This document shows, in pieces, positions 1 through 39,616 of a stretch of 64,000 nt of DNA (position 1 is the first letter of the stretch; each line of letters opens with the position of its first letter). The stretch is from Otis tarda (lineage: Eukaryota > Chordata > Aves > Otidiformes > Otididae). Position numbers and translations under genes: made by a program. Under the pieces are notes generated by a model. The model saw nothing but the letters and a program-made list of their open reading frames with translations. It was not told the origin of the DNA and did no database searches. The stretch is from the NCBI GenBank assembly GCA_026413225.1, contig CM048557.1, positions 42,415,371-42,479,370 of the forward strand. The letters are read 5' to 3'.

Positions 1-1731
1 AAACCAGCCACTTGTCATAAGAGGGTGGGACATGAGTTGTGGACAGGGGTGGCCAGCAGGGACTGGGTGCTTGTGTGGTTCACCCTGTGAGGGGTGGCAA
101 GTCTGTACACCAACAGATACCCCAAGGAGCTGTCTCACCCAGTGCTCAGCAAAGCTCACCAGCAACAGCGATGCTATTGCCACCCCACATAGCTGGGTCT
201 GGGATGTGCCCATGCTCACAGCCCAGGGAGGCACTTGGGCACTCTCCTGGGAGGCAGGAGAGGTGTGAATGGCTGCCCTGTGCTGAGGGGAAACAAGATC
301 CCCCTCCTCCTGGCTCCAGCTGCAAGGGCTTGCATGGAAGGGGAAACAGCCCCTGCTGATTCCCATATGCATAACCATCCCACTGTGGTTTTTTTTTTTT
401 TTCTTTTCCAGACCTCTATTTTCTCTGCTTCCATGCTCTGGAGGGATTTTAATCTTTAAGTGCTCACAATAGGAAGGCATTACAGTACTGGGTGCTGCAG
501 CACCCACATGGTTGGTGCAGTGTAATTTATTTAGTATTCCCAGAATTGTTTAAAGTAAGCACACATGGAGATGAAATTATTCCCTCTTCCCACAAGAAAA
601 AAAATTCTAGCTACACTTTGTGAAGGAGGATAGGAGTTTTACCAACTCTCTGAAGTGGAAGTATTCCACAGAGACAAAATTATGTGGGAAAGGGGAATCA
701 ATTTTTACTAACCTCTCGTCCACTGTCATGCTACTTTGTAATTTTCAGTGCAACCTCTGGTATCAGATGTGTTCTCAAGAGTCATGGGAATTGTCAGTGC
801 AAGTATATTTAGCCCTGTCCCTTTGGGTAGGTGGGGGAGGAAAGAGACCCCTAAATAGCTGTGAGACAACAATTACCACAAGCATATTTTCTGAGAGAAA
901 GTTTAGTCAGAGTTCAGAGAAAAGACAAGTCCTTGGCAGTTGGATGGCTGATGGTCAGCTTCTTCTCAAGCTGTCCCTACAAGCCCTTGCTCAGTAGAGA
1001 AACCTTTCTGCTTTCCTTAGGTCTTCTCCACATGCTCTAACCACTCCTCTGTTTAAAATAAATGCTTAAAGAAGTGGGAAATTATCTAGAATTCTCTTCT
1101 CTAAGAAAACAAAAACAAACAAACAAAAAAGCCAAAACCAAAACAAACAAAAGAGTCAAATCCAAGCCCTCCACAATAGAAAGTGCCTTTAAATAGGGAA
1201 AGGAAATTCCCACTATTCACAATATTGAAAAATAAAAAAAAAAATCACGGTACTTTAACAGATGAGTGAAAATGTCCTGGCTTTGATTCAACTGCAATGT
1301 TAGTGGGAGTGAGGAGAAGCCTCCCCTGCAGCTGCAGGACAAAACTATGGAACTCAGGCTTGAAAACTAGCAGGGGAAGGATATGAATGCTGTTAAAAAT
1401 AAAACTTAACAGACAACAATTGAATCATGAGAATGTTATCTGGTTCAACAGAAGCGTGAAAACAAATAGGCATTTCAAGGAGAGAGTCACTAGCAAGGTA
1501 AATAACTTCAAAATAGCAGGAAGCGACGAAGGAAAAGTGCCAAGCTGATGGCAACAGCATCTCCCAGACAGCAGAGGATGGTGGCAGCCACAGATTCTGG
1601 TGTCACCTCTGTGCAGTGCCACCATCCCTCATCCAGCTGTGTGGCACTGCACCCACCCGCTGCAACCCTGGCCACGGTAAGACACAAGACTGAAAAGATT
1701 TGTACAGGACAACGTTTAACATGACCCAGTG
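1..1731. other. Sequence downstream of EGLN3, no gene seen
   Basis: No ORF with recognisable protein similarity and no CR1 fragment was found. It holds a T-rich tract near 389-403 and an A/C-rich (AAAC)n-like stretch at about 1107-1155. It is otherwise ordinary intergenic DNA. Confidence 0.6.
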
Positions 1732-1737
1732 TTTATT
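1732..1737 (-). terminator. Candidate poly(A) signal AATAAA, distal
   Basis: AATAAA on the minus strand followed by CACTGGGTCATG and then a GT-rich element (GTTGTCCTGT) at suitable spacing. It is a good candidate for the end of the EGLN3 transcript, 3.7 kb after the stop. Confidence 0.45.
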
Positions 1738-2926
1738 GACTCCTGCCACATTTTCTTTTTAACAGTAACAGGAACACAAAATGTGATGCATGGTAAAATA
1801 CTACTAGCGGTTTCTATATCAGTCCGATGCAAAGTGCCAGTATTGTTGACCAGCATACAACCTGACAAGAGAAGATGTAGTCATAACACACTCTCATATC
1901 TGCTGGGAGTACAGCACAGTCAAAGTAGAACTAGTTATTTGCCTGCAAATAGATACATTTTCTTCTAGATACAAGTGGTGTTAGAGCCAGCTATTTTGCA
2001 ACAACAACAACAAATGCATATAATATATTCCAACATTTAAAAAAAATGCAATAGGAAAGGACTAAAACCGTTTAAAGAGAAAAGGAAAGAGTGGATCTCT
2101 TTAGATGCTACTTTGCAGAGGCCATTCCTCATAGAACCAGAGGTAATCTAGAGACAATAAGATTTATTAGAGGCTACTTTGCTCAAAAGGCTAGTGGTTA
2201 CAGGTTCAAGAACAAAAATAGTCTCTTGATTTTCAGTACCCCATCTGTCAGAAATTGTGACTTGGTGTTTCTGCATATTTTTCCAATGCAATTGCATTCA
2301 AAAAGGCAACCGTATTTCTTAAAGACTCATTAAAAAATTGCATGACATGCACTTGTGGCATGTAACATCTTCACAGATATGAATGATAAAGGCACATTAC
2401 CTAAAGGTTGAAAAAACCCCACAAAACTTTTGGAGGACTGAAAATTAAATGCCTTAGAGAAAATACTCTTTTTCACAACTCGGTGACAAGTACTGTTTAG
2501 CCATAGATGTTTCAAACAGTTTGCCATGAAGACAAAACAAAAGGAAAGGAAAGAGTCTCCTTGAAATGCGTTCCCTACTGCAGCTCTTCAGACAGTCCAT
2601 TCTTGCAGAGCGATTTGCAACAGTTCCAGAGATAGGTAAGAGAAATCAGTGTAGCAAACGTCAAGCTCTTGGATTCCTGCATGACCAACACCCCACCCAC
2701 TCCCACCAAATTAAACTACAGCATCTTCAAGGAGATCATTCCACCAATCTGGAAATGAAGTAAAGATCTGGAACAGTACTGAGGAATTGGTGTCAAAATC
2801 CTGTGCCCTCAACTTTTTTGTACTTAATTATATGTGTTAATAAAGAAAAAGACAATGCACTCTGCCACAAAATAATTGTTATTTATCTAGATCAGGAAGA
2901 TATTGGCTAAAAATGAAAATATGTAC

Positions 2927-2932
2927 TTTATT
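2927..2932 (-). terminator. Candidate poly(A) signal AATAAA, proximal
   Basis: AATAAA on the minus strand (TTTATT on plus), about 2.5 kb after the EGLN3 stop, in AT-rich sequence with a T-rich stretch downstream. This would give a 3' UTR closer in length to that remembered for mammalian EGLN3. Confidence 0.45.
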
Positions 2933-5438
2933 TACAAAAAAATGCATCGACACTGCTCTGTGCTCTATCCACCACGCACATGTTGCTGACCACTGCTGAA
3001 GCCAGGTGGTAGCAATAGCGGTAACTGAAGTACCTTTCTTTTTCAATCTTTATACAAGGCCTCTCCTCTCCTACCCCATTATTTTTCCACTGTTCCAGGC
3101 TCCAGTGAGATGTGTACCAACATCTCTTTCTAGTGCATTTTAAGGTTACAGCTTCTAAAGGCAAAGCAAGACTTCCTCTACTCCACTTTAGCTGTCTTTG
3201 CCCCCTTTAAAATAATGTAGGAGTTTCAAATTTACATGCTATTATTAACTTTGCATATCAGGTTGGGTTCCTTCCTCTCCTTTTTAAATAATAATTCCAT
3301 GCTTCTCCTCTTTTAAAAGTTTACCATCTTTTAAAGGGTTACCTCTCACTCTCAGGGAAGAGCCCTAACTCTTTCTCCTCCCACATGAACACTGAGGAAT
3401 GAGAATTTCAAGTTATCGTTGTTTCCTTCAAGTCTGTTGTGCTACTTAGAAGGAACTGTAGTGAAATAATGTTTTTCCTAATATTAAAGGACATTGATCA
3501 GATTATTTGTCTTTTTCTAGTCTTGAGCTATAAGAATATTTGTCACACATGTTCCCTCATATTCCTCTCTTAAGGTGCACAGTGGTCAGGCTGAACCAAG
3601 TCCAGCCCATAAGACCATAGCTGGATCTCTGGGAGAAGCCAGAGAGAGAGAGGGATTTCTTAGCACTACTGTATTTACATTCAGAATTCAAGGACAGGCT
3701 CAAGGATGCCCAGCATTTTTTTTTTAAGAGACAGACCTGCTTAAAAAAATACTTCATTTCTATTAACATTTTTTATGTCATGAAAGTTATTTATTTTCTG
3801 TCCTATGCAGCTGCTACCCTTCTGTCACTGACATCTAATAGTTGCCATTGCACACTACCTTTTCATTCCCTAGCTCAAACGTGACAGAGCTGGCCCACAG
3901 ACCCACCACTAGTAGAACAGCCCAGCACAGCACGGTGAACTGGTGCAGGGGCTGGCAGTTTGGACAGGCCATCTTCTCCACTGTGGGCAGGTGGCACAGG
4001 AAAATATGGGACACTAAAGAGGGCATTTCTTTGGAACAGTCAGCAGGGTCTGACACACACTGACCACAGGAGACAAAAACGAATGCTAGTACATGTATTA
4101 GGTTGAGAACAATTAGTGTGAGTGATAAATCCACCGCCAGCTCCCAGCTTCATTAAAAGCTATTCTGAACTGCAGAGTAAGTGCTGGTTATAGAAGCTTA
4201 GGTAGATTGGAGATAGCTCACCAGTTACTCATTGAGTCTAATAAGTTTAGAAAAACAGAGAAAAAAGTATATGCTTTTCCATTTCAATAACTCTGAACTC
4301 ATGGCTTGGGCACAGCAAAAATAGTTACCTGGCGTAACAGAACAATGGAAATGGACTCGCTGCTTCATTCAAATTACATACACATGCAAAGTTAAACAAG
4401 GGTGTTAACTAAGGATGTGAACTAAGGATAAGCAGCATAGAAATCAAGTCTAAGCTACCCATTATTTATCATACATTTGTCAGACTGCCAGACGTATCTT
4501 TTCCTTTCAGATTCATATCTGTGTCATACAAAACATAGTAGATGGAGAAGTCACAAAAACAACAATTAACTCTATGTATCATGGGCCCTTAGTGCCAATG
4601 CATTGTGTGCCATTAGCCTTCCAAGCTCACCAGACTTTTGGGAGAAAACTGCCACTTTACCAAACTGTGAAAATAGAAAACATACAACCCATCCCACTCA
4701 GAACAGAAAGGAAATGGTTTTACAAAGTTGTGGACAGATGCATAACTACTTCCCCCTCAGTCCTGGGACAAAAAGGGCAGCACAACCGCACAGCTAGAAC
4801 GTGAGTCTTGAAAAGAAAACAAAATCCAGGAAACGTGATGACTGCGTAGACAAAAATCTGTTTGGAAAGTCATGTTATCAGAGAGCTGAGCCAATGTTCT
4901 GCGCAGCAAAGTGATGAACAGTATATCAACAGGCCCATGTGGGACAGACCATAAGATGACACTACAAAAATCCAGTTTAATTTTGCATTTCCTTTCCCCT
5001 TAGCAGTCTGCCACAGATTTTAAACTTGTAAAGTTCCTTCCCACTGAGCTAGATATCTTTCCCTCCACCCCATAAAGTGCAAATAAGATTCAGGTTTTTA
5101 CCAGAAGTTCCAATGGTTGTTATCTTGGTTACAAGAGTGACCAAAAGCCAGTTGGCTGAGCCACTGCCACTAGGCTTAGTGATACTCTTTTTTTTTTAAA
5201 AAAAAAAAAAACAAAACACCCTGGTTACTCTTTCCAGCAAAAGGCAAATAGAAAACAAGTGTTCCTTCTGCCAGATGCAGGCATGACAGGAGGTTGCCTT
5301 AAGTACCATCAATGTAAGATGCACGTGCTAGATACAACCAGTGCGTTCTTGTGCATAACAAGAATTTGGCCTTGTTTGCTGGAAATTGAAGTCATCTTTG
5401 GGATCTTATTTCCTCACAAAGAGTTCAGGAACAGTTGA

Positions 5439-34095
<28,657 letters not shown>

Positions 34096-34366
34096 GGCAC
34101 TGCGGGGATGGGCGCGCCGATGCCCTGCTGGGAGGCGATGCCCGCCGGCTCCAGGCCGGGGCGGGCAGGGGCGCCGCCGCGGTGCGGGGCCAGGCGAGGC
34201 GAGGCAAAACTTTCGCCGCTGCTGCGCTCCGCGACTCGGCGGTGCTGACAGAGCCCCGCGCTGCTGCCGCTGCTGTTACTGTTGCCGTCGCCCGAGCAGC
34301 GTGCGGGATGCCCCTAGCTCAGCCCCGCCCTAGGAACCAGGCCCAGCAGCCCCCGCCCGATTTATG
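34096..34366 (-). promoter_or_regulatory. EGLN3: EGLN3 5' UTR and core promoter (TSS inferred)
   Basis: A TATA-like CATAAATC lies at 34366-34359 on the minus strand, flanked by GC boxes (GGGCGGGG on both sides). This suggests a start near 34330 and a 5' UTR of about 240 nt. The leader is GC-rich with CAG/CGG-type short repeats at about 34255-34290. Islands of this kind often use several start sites, so the TSS is an inference. Confidence 0.5.
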
Positions 34367-34408
34367 GGCCGCGGCGGCAGGCGGCCCCGCGCGGGTGAAC
34401 GCGCCGGC

Positions 34409-34416
34409 TACGTGCG
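34409..34416 (+). promoter_or_regulatory. HIF-type hypoxia response motif TACGTGCG
   Basis: TACGTGCG matches the core of well-known hypoxia response elements (RCGTG with T before and C after). It lies about 45 bp upstream of the TATA-like box of EGLN3, an established HIF target gene family member. Function is inferred. Confidence 0.5.
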
Positions 34417-34459
34417 GGATGTGTGCTCGCCCCGACCGCCCGCTCGCGCGGCGCCGCCG

Positions 34460-34465
34460 CACGTG
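34460..34465. promoter_or_regulatory. CACGTG E-box / HRE core in EGLN3 promoter
   Basis: Palindromic CACGTG followed by GG, about 95 bp upstream of the TATA-like box. It could bind HIF or bHLH factors such as USF or MYC. Confidence 0.4.
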
Positions 34466-34600
34466 GGTGGAGCCCGCCCGGCGCCGCACCGCGCCTCGCG
34501 GCTCGCCCCGCCCACTCCCCGCCCGCAGCAAGCCCAGGCAGCCAATCGACTGCCGCGGGGCGCGGCCAGCCCGCGGGGAACAAGCGGCGGGGGTCTCCCA

Positions 34601-34610
34601 CACGTGCGTG
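34601..34610 (+). promoter_or_regulatory. Overlapping RCGTG pair CACGTGCGTG
   Basis: CACGTGCGTG holds two overlapping HRE cores, ACGTG and GCGTG, about 240 bp upstream of the TATA-like box. It is the densest RCGTG cluster in the promoter region. Confidence 0.45.
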
Positions 34611-35580
34611 CGGAGGGCGGGACCCGCGGTCCCGCAAGCCCCGCCTTCCCAGGGAGTGGGCGTGGCCAGCGCCATTGAGGAATTCCCCCCTCGCATGTCG
34701 GCGGTCCCCCCCCCCGCCGAGCCGTCCCGGGGGGCACCGGCACCCAGCCTCGCCCTCCTGGGGCTCCCTCCGGGGCTCCCGGGCTCGTCCAGGTGAGGCT
34801 TGCAAATGCACACCCCCTCCCGCCCCTGCATCTTACGTCCGGCGCTTCCAGCACCAGACCGGAGTATTTCACGAGGCAGCAGGTGCGGTTTTTCTGGGCG
34901 AGGAATTATTTGATTTTAAAAAAAAAAAAAAAAACAAACAGCATAAAGTAGTGCTTCTCCTAGTTATTTACCCCCAAGGGCCTGCCAGGTCGTGCGGCTC
35001 TGCTGGCGGGAAACACCTCCCGGCCTGTCCGCGGCTTCGCCCCGCGCCAGCTTGGGTCAAACCGTGGCAAACGGCGTTCCTGGCTTCCACACGAAACCCC
35101 GCCTTCCCCCGCCGTAACCGTTTTTCGGTAGCGCCGTTTCCGCGCCGGCCCGCCACGGGGGACGATCCCGCGATGGCTCTCCGGTCTGTCCCCGGCACCC
35201 GCTCGGTTAAAGATGCCTCGCGAAAAGCAAAAACGAAGTGAATAACTACTCCGCTCGCAACACGCAACACGCCCGCGATTTGCTGAACAAACGAACGAAC
35301 AAAGCCTCCGCAGAAGCCCCGCAGTCCCCGTGTCGTCGTCCTCCCCCTGCACCTCAGTCGCCGCCAGGGATCCACGCGGGACACGGGGCGGGGGGGACGA
35401 CGCGCCCCGCGGGGGGCCACTCTCGCACCCGCGGAGCCCCACGCAGCACAGCGCAGGCGTCACCAGCGTTTTGGGTGAAACCCAGCACGTTTCACGTCCC
35501 CCCAAAAAAGGCAAAACACACGCTGGTTATCTTCTTCCGAGGGCTACGAGCAGCCCGCGCTGTTGGTGCTGCTTGAGCCA

Positions 35581-38500
35581 CAAATGCCAGGCCATGGCAC
35601 ACGCAGGAGCGGGTCACATACCCCACGTTTGTTCTCCTTGAGCCCAGCAGCATCTACCCCCCTACGCATAACACTGAGCACAGGTCTAGGCCCCTAAAGT
35701 TGTTCCCCAGCAGCTCCAGCGAGAGCCAAGCAAGACTCTTAGATCAGATACATTCATATGCAGCGAGATACGGATTGTCAACGGACTTTATTTGATTTAG
35801 GTACACCCTTCACATTAAAGTGGAGTTATAATTAATAAGATACAATTCTGAATCTTATTAATCCCTTAATGCTTATCTGAAAAATCAGTCAGGCACGGTA
35901 AGCTGAGAGCAGCTGTAATAATCAGCAAGGGACGCAAGATTAATTAAACTGCAAAATGTCAATGTTACGAAATTTGGATCCATTAGGAAACATTATTGCT
36001 GCATTGTTGTACTGTTCACACATTTTTGTCATGTAAAAGCTATGATATGCCCAAATCCTTTGATTTTTCTCCCTCTTTCTGATTTACATGCACAATCCTG
36101 TGCCAGAATCAAGTTATTTGTAGACTCTGAACATCTAACCTTTTTATCAGGGGTAACGCTGCCACTTTGACAAGTCGAGGGCTGAGAGGGATACCTTCTG
36201 GCTGTAGCTGAAGTTGGTGGTTACAGCTCCCTTTTTCTCCTTTGGAGAGTGAAATTCTGAGTCAGGCAGATCTGCAATCAGGAAAAGCTGCCTTAGAGAG
36301 TTAGAGCTGTGTCTTAGAAAGCTGAGTCCACAGCCCCACTTGCAGAGTGGTGTTCACAGAGTTGCAAACACTTCAATTCCACAAGTCATGTCTTCTTCAG
36401 GAGGGCATCTGCTGCCCTTTGTTGGCAAATCAGGTTTCCTGGTGGACAGTGTGCTTGCTGCCTTGACGCATGGTGTGTTTTTCACACCTAACATTTGCAG
36501 TAGATGTGTTACTTTTCCATGTAAAGATAAAACACCAGGAGAAACAAATCCCAAGAGTAGTGATTTTCTTTATTTTTGTTTTCTGGCGCTGTTTTACTTC
36601 ATAGGTTTGCCCTGACTTTTGTGGGAAGCGTGATGATGATGGTATGTGACAGAGACTGTGATTGCGTAAGTTAGGAACTCTTTCCCCACGCATACAGGTT
36701 GCACCCAGTGACAGTCGCCAAATCATTATACTGGAAGGAGTTTGTAACCCAAGCAATCACAATCTCTATGACACACCTGCATCACCACTAAGGAAGGGCA
36801 AATTCCTGCTCTAGCCCACAGGCTCTCTGCAAGAGCTCTCTCATTCCCTTTAGGGGTACCAAACCTGAGTGGAAGGATGCTGGGCTGCAGTTGCAGTAAC
36901 TCCCAGGCTAAGCCGTGAACTTGCCAATACGAGAGGCAGAGCCCTCCGTAGTGTCTACCCTCCTGCACAAGGACCACCCAGAGGAATAGCAGAGCCAGGG
37001 CAGGACCAGACACTGACACTTCCCGAGCACTTCCTGTGACCCCTCCACAGCTCCCCAAACAAAGCCATAGCGGACACCATATAACACTGGTGCACAGGTC
37101 ACAAATAAAGGCATGACAGTTTGAAACAAGGGAATTCACAATGTCACCAGTGCCTTGCGACATGCACAAAGTTTGTTTACAGTGCTGTGTATCACAAGCG
37201 TGAAAGGCGTCACCACATTTTAATTAAAAATTCTCCATCATTCAATTATATATGAGCTATCCCTCTGCCATGTAAAGCTCTGTTTATCCTTACATTGTAT
37301 AAACTTTTACCTTCCCTTCTAAAATTAACTCTGTATTTTCTTATTTTCCATTCTTGAATCTCATTTTCAAAACTTTTCAGTCCTGCGTATCTGTTGCTTA
37401 CACCTGCCTCCATGGTACGTGTTTAATAGCGTCCAGCAGACTAAACCAGGACGTTAGCATGCTGACAGAATGATTTTAAAGAGATTTGTTTTAGAGGATG
37501 AGACTAATTGGTAAGCATCACTGAAGCATGGATACCTTGTTACACACTAAGACAATTTTTTTTTTGTCAGCAGAGTTTACAAGTGAACTGCTGCACACTT
37601 TTTTAGGGCAGAGAGTTTTAAACATTTTGAGTCTTGTTTTTGGATTCTTCCTTTCAGAAAGCCAGGCCGCTTTAGTGCAAAGAGCTGAATCGCAAAGGCC
37701 CCGGAGAAAGAAAGGGAAGAGGGGAAGAGTATTCTTTATATCTGTGAGAAACTGAAAAATAGCATTTTTAATACTTCATGATGTGATCTGTGGAGATGAT
37801 GTCTCACGATTTAATTAGACGCTAATTGAAGGCCTGCCTACAGGAGGTTTTCTGACGACACTGGTACGGCTGTACCAACCCCTCTCACCGAGTGGCAAGG
37901 AATGTTTGTGCGGGGATGACATGCCAGCGCTAGCAAATCTTGCTGTGACTGCATAAGAGGTCACTAACCCCACCTGCCCCCCCTCACCCCTCTGATGAAG
38001 GTTTCCACCTCTCCTCGGCAGGGCTGACGGAAGGGAACACGCAGTTTTGCCTCAGCCACTTGGAAAGCGCGAAGCATTGAGCTCACCTTCACTGGGGGCT
38101 CAGTCTTACACCAGAGCAGCCGGAACGTCGGCACCTGTGTCTCATTTCTCTGCCTGCTGTGCAGGCTCCTGGCAGAGCAGCCATCTTTTGGTGTGTTGTC
38201 TCCTCCGACTACAGCAGCGAGACTTGCCGAAGCTCATTTGTCGGCACCCGTCATATTATGTCATACTGAAAGAAGGAGCGAGGGCAAAGGTACGTGTCAC
38301 GGCTTGAGCTCATCTAACAACTCCCTCAGCACCTTTTCCCCCCACACCCCCTTTTTGCACTTGTTTTGGCACACTTCGGACTCCTCCACAGCCGATCCCA
38401 CTTGGTAAGGTGGCAGAAAAGCAATCCTGAGGAAAACAATAAAGAGAATGTCACTGTCTGCCAGGTTGGGGAGTTGAACTGTCTCCAGTGAGGTCCTATG

Positions 38501-39484
38501 AGATCAGCTGGAAGGATGGGAACCATCGAGACCGACCCTTTTGGGCAGGGGTGAACGATTCGACAGCTCAGCCTTTCCTCAGACAGCTCAGTCTTTCCTT
38601 CACTGCCAGTCACTTGGCCTGCACTGGGGTTCAGAGTTAGTTAACCTGCCATAAAACCACAGGGTAGGCTTTGGCTCCACATCTGCTAGGGATTCCCTTG
38701 TTTGTAGCAGGCTGTGAACACGCGTTAACTGATCCACCAGTATCCTCCAAATCCTAGTCTTGGGAAAGAAACAATGGGATAAATGCTGTTAGCCTTCAGG
38801 GAGCTCAGCTAGCATCAGCGACAACTGAGTGCTTTCTCAAAGTTTTTCTAAAGCTTTCTAGGTGTAAAAATGACCCTTTGGGAAGTGAGATTCCCAGCTT
38901 CCTGATGGGATTAAGTGCCCCTATCTTGTTCCAGCAGTCCCTGAGATATGCCAAACCTTAAACTTGCGGCTTTTCCTGGCCTGTTATGCAACTCTTCTGG
39001 AGGAATGGACATTTGATGGGCCGTGGAGTGCTCAGAACTGTCCTGCAGGGTGTTAGCAAGAGAGGGGATTGCAAGTGGAGCAAAGTTGAGTAGTAAATGC
39101 CATTAATGCACCATCTGATAATATAGCACTTGGCAGTTGATTTTGTGGCTATCAACAGTCACAATGTCAATAACTTGGAAGTAAGTATGGCTATGAGGAA
39201 AAAAAAGGCAGCTGTTCAGACTTTCATTATGTAAACAGAGAAGTTCAATGTGCTAGGTAATAGGGACAAGGGAAATTTTATCTAAGCAGTAAACTTCGCC
39301 AGTGTGTATTTTTGTAAAACAAACATCCAATGATTTTTAAACTACTAACATATTTTTAAGAATCTGACTGTACAGAAATCCATATATATATATTTCCATG
39401 CTTTAAAGAGTCTTGTCTTACCTTTTTGATTTGGAATGATAAGTTAAGAACTACATCTAGGGCAAGTACTTACATTTAGAGTAG
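35581..39484. other. Upstream intergenic DNA, no gene seen
   Basis: No supported gene or transposon. 35750-36150 and 37760-37860 are AT-rich with several TAATTA/TTAATTAG-type homeodomain cores (for example TTTAATTAGACGC near 37810) and few repeats. They look like unique, possibly conserved noncoding DNA. The minus-strand ORF 37169-36726 (147 codons) shows no recognisable domain. Confidence 0.5.
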
Positions 39485-39616
39485 GATCACAGAATAGTTT
39501 GTGTTGGAAGGGACCTTCAAAAGTCACCTAGTCCAATCCCCCTGCAAGAAGCAGGGACATCTCCAACTGGATCAGGTTGCTCAGAGCCTCATCCAACCTG
39601 GCCTTGAATGCTTCCA
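39485..39616 (-). mobile_element. CR1 LINE fragment E, 3' end only
   Basis: About 130 bp of CR1 3' end in reverse: ATCACAGAATAG, GTTGGAAGGGACCTTCAAAAG, CCCCCTGCAAGAAGCAGGGACATC, GGCCTTGAATGCTTCCA. Short and diverged. It lies upstream of EGLN3, in the same orientation as the gene. Confidence 0.88.

Larger units (their letters stand above)
1732..5438 (-). other. EGLN3: EGLN3 3' UTR (far end approximate)
   Basis: The sequence after the stop is AT-rich and has no other gene. Minus-strand AATAAA signals lie at 3795-3790, 2932-2927 and 1737-1732, so a 3' UTR of about 1.6, 2.5 or 3.7 kb is possible. The 1737-1732 signal is followed within about 35 nt by a GT-rich stretch (GTTGTCCTGT), as expected after a cleavage site. 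A tract of ten T then fourteen A (5188-5211) could fold on itself. Which signal is used cannot be told from the sequence. Confidence 0.6.

Noticed and set aside
34182..35241. Several long ORFs on both strands upstream of EGLN3 exon 1
   Set aside because: All frames are open in this CpG island, with Arg/Pro/Ala-rich composition; no conserved protein and no support for an exon.
36726..37169. 147-codon ORF on minus upstream of EGLN3
   Set aside because: Cys/Leu/Ser-rich without a clear domain or signal peptide; no other exon or repeat support.
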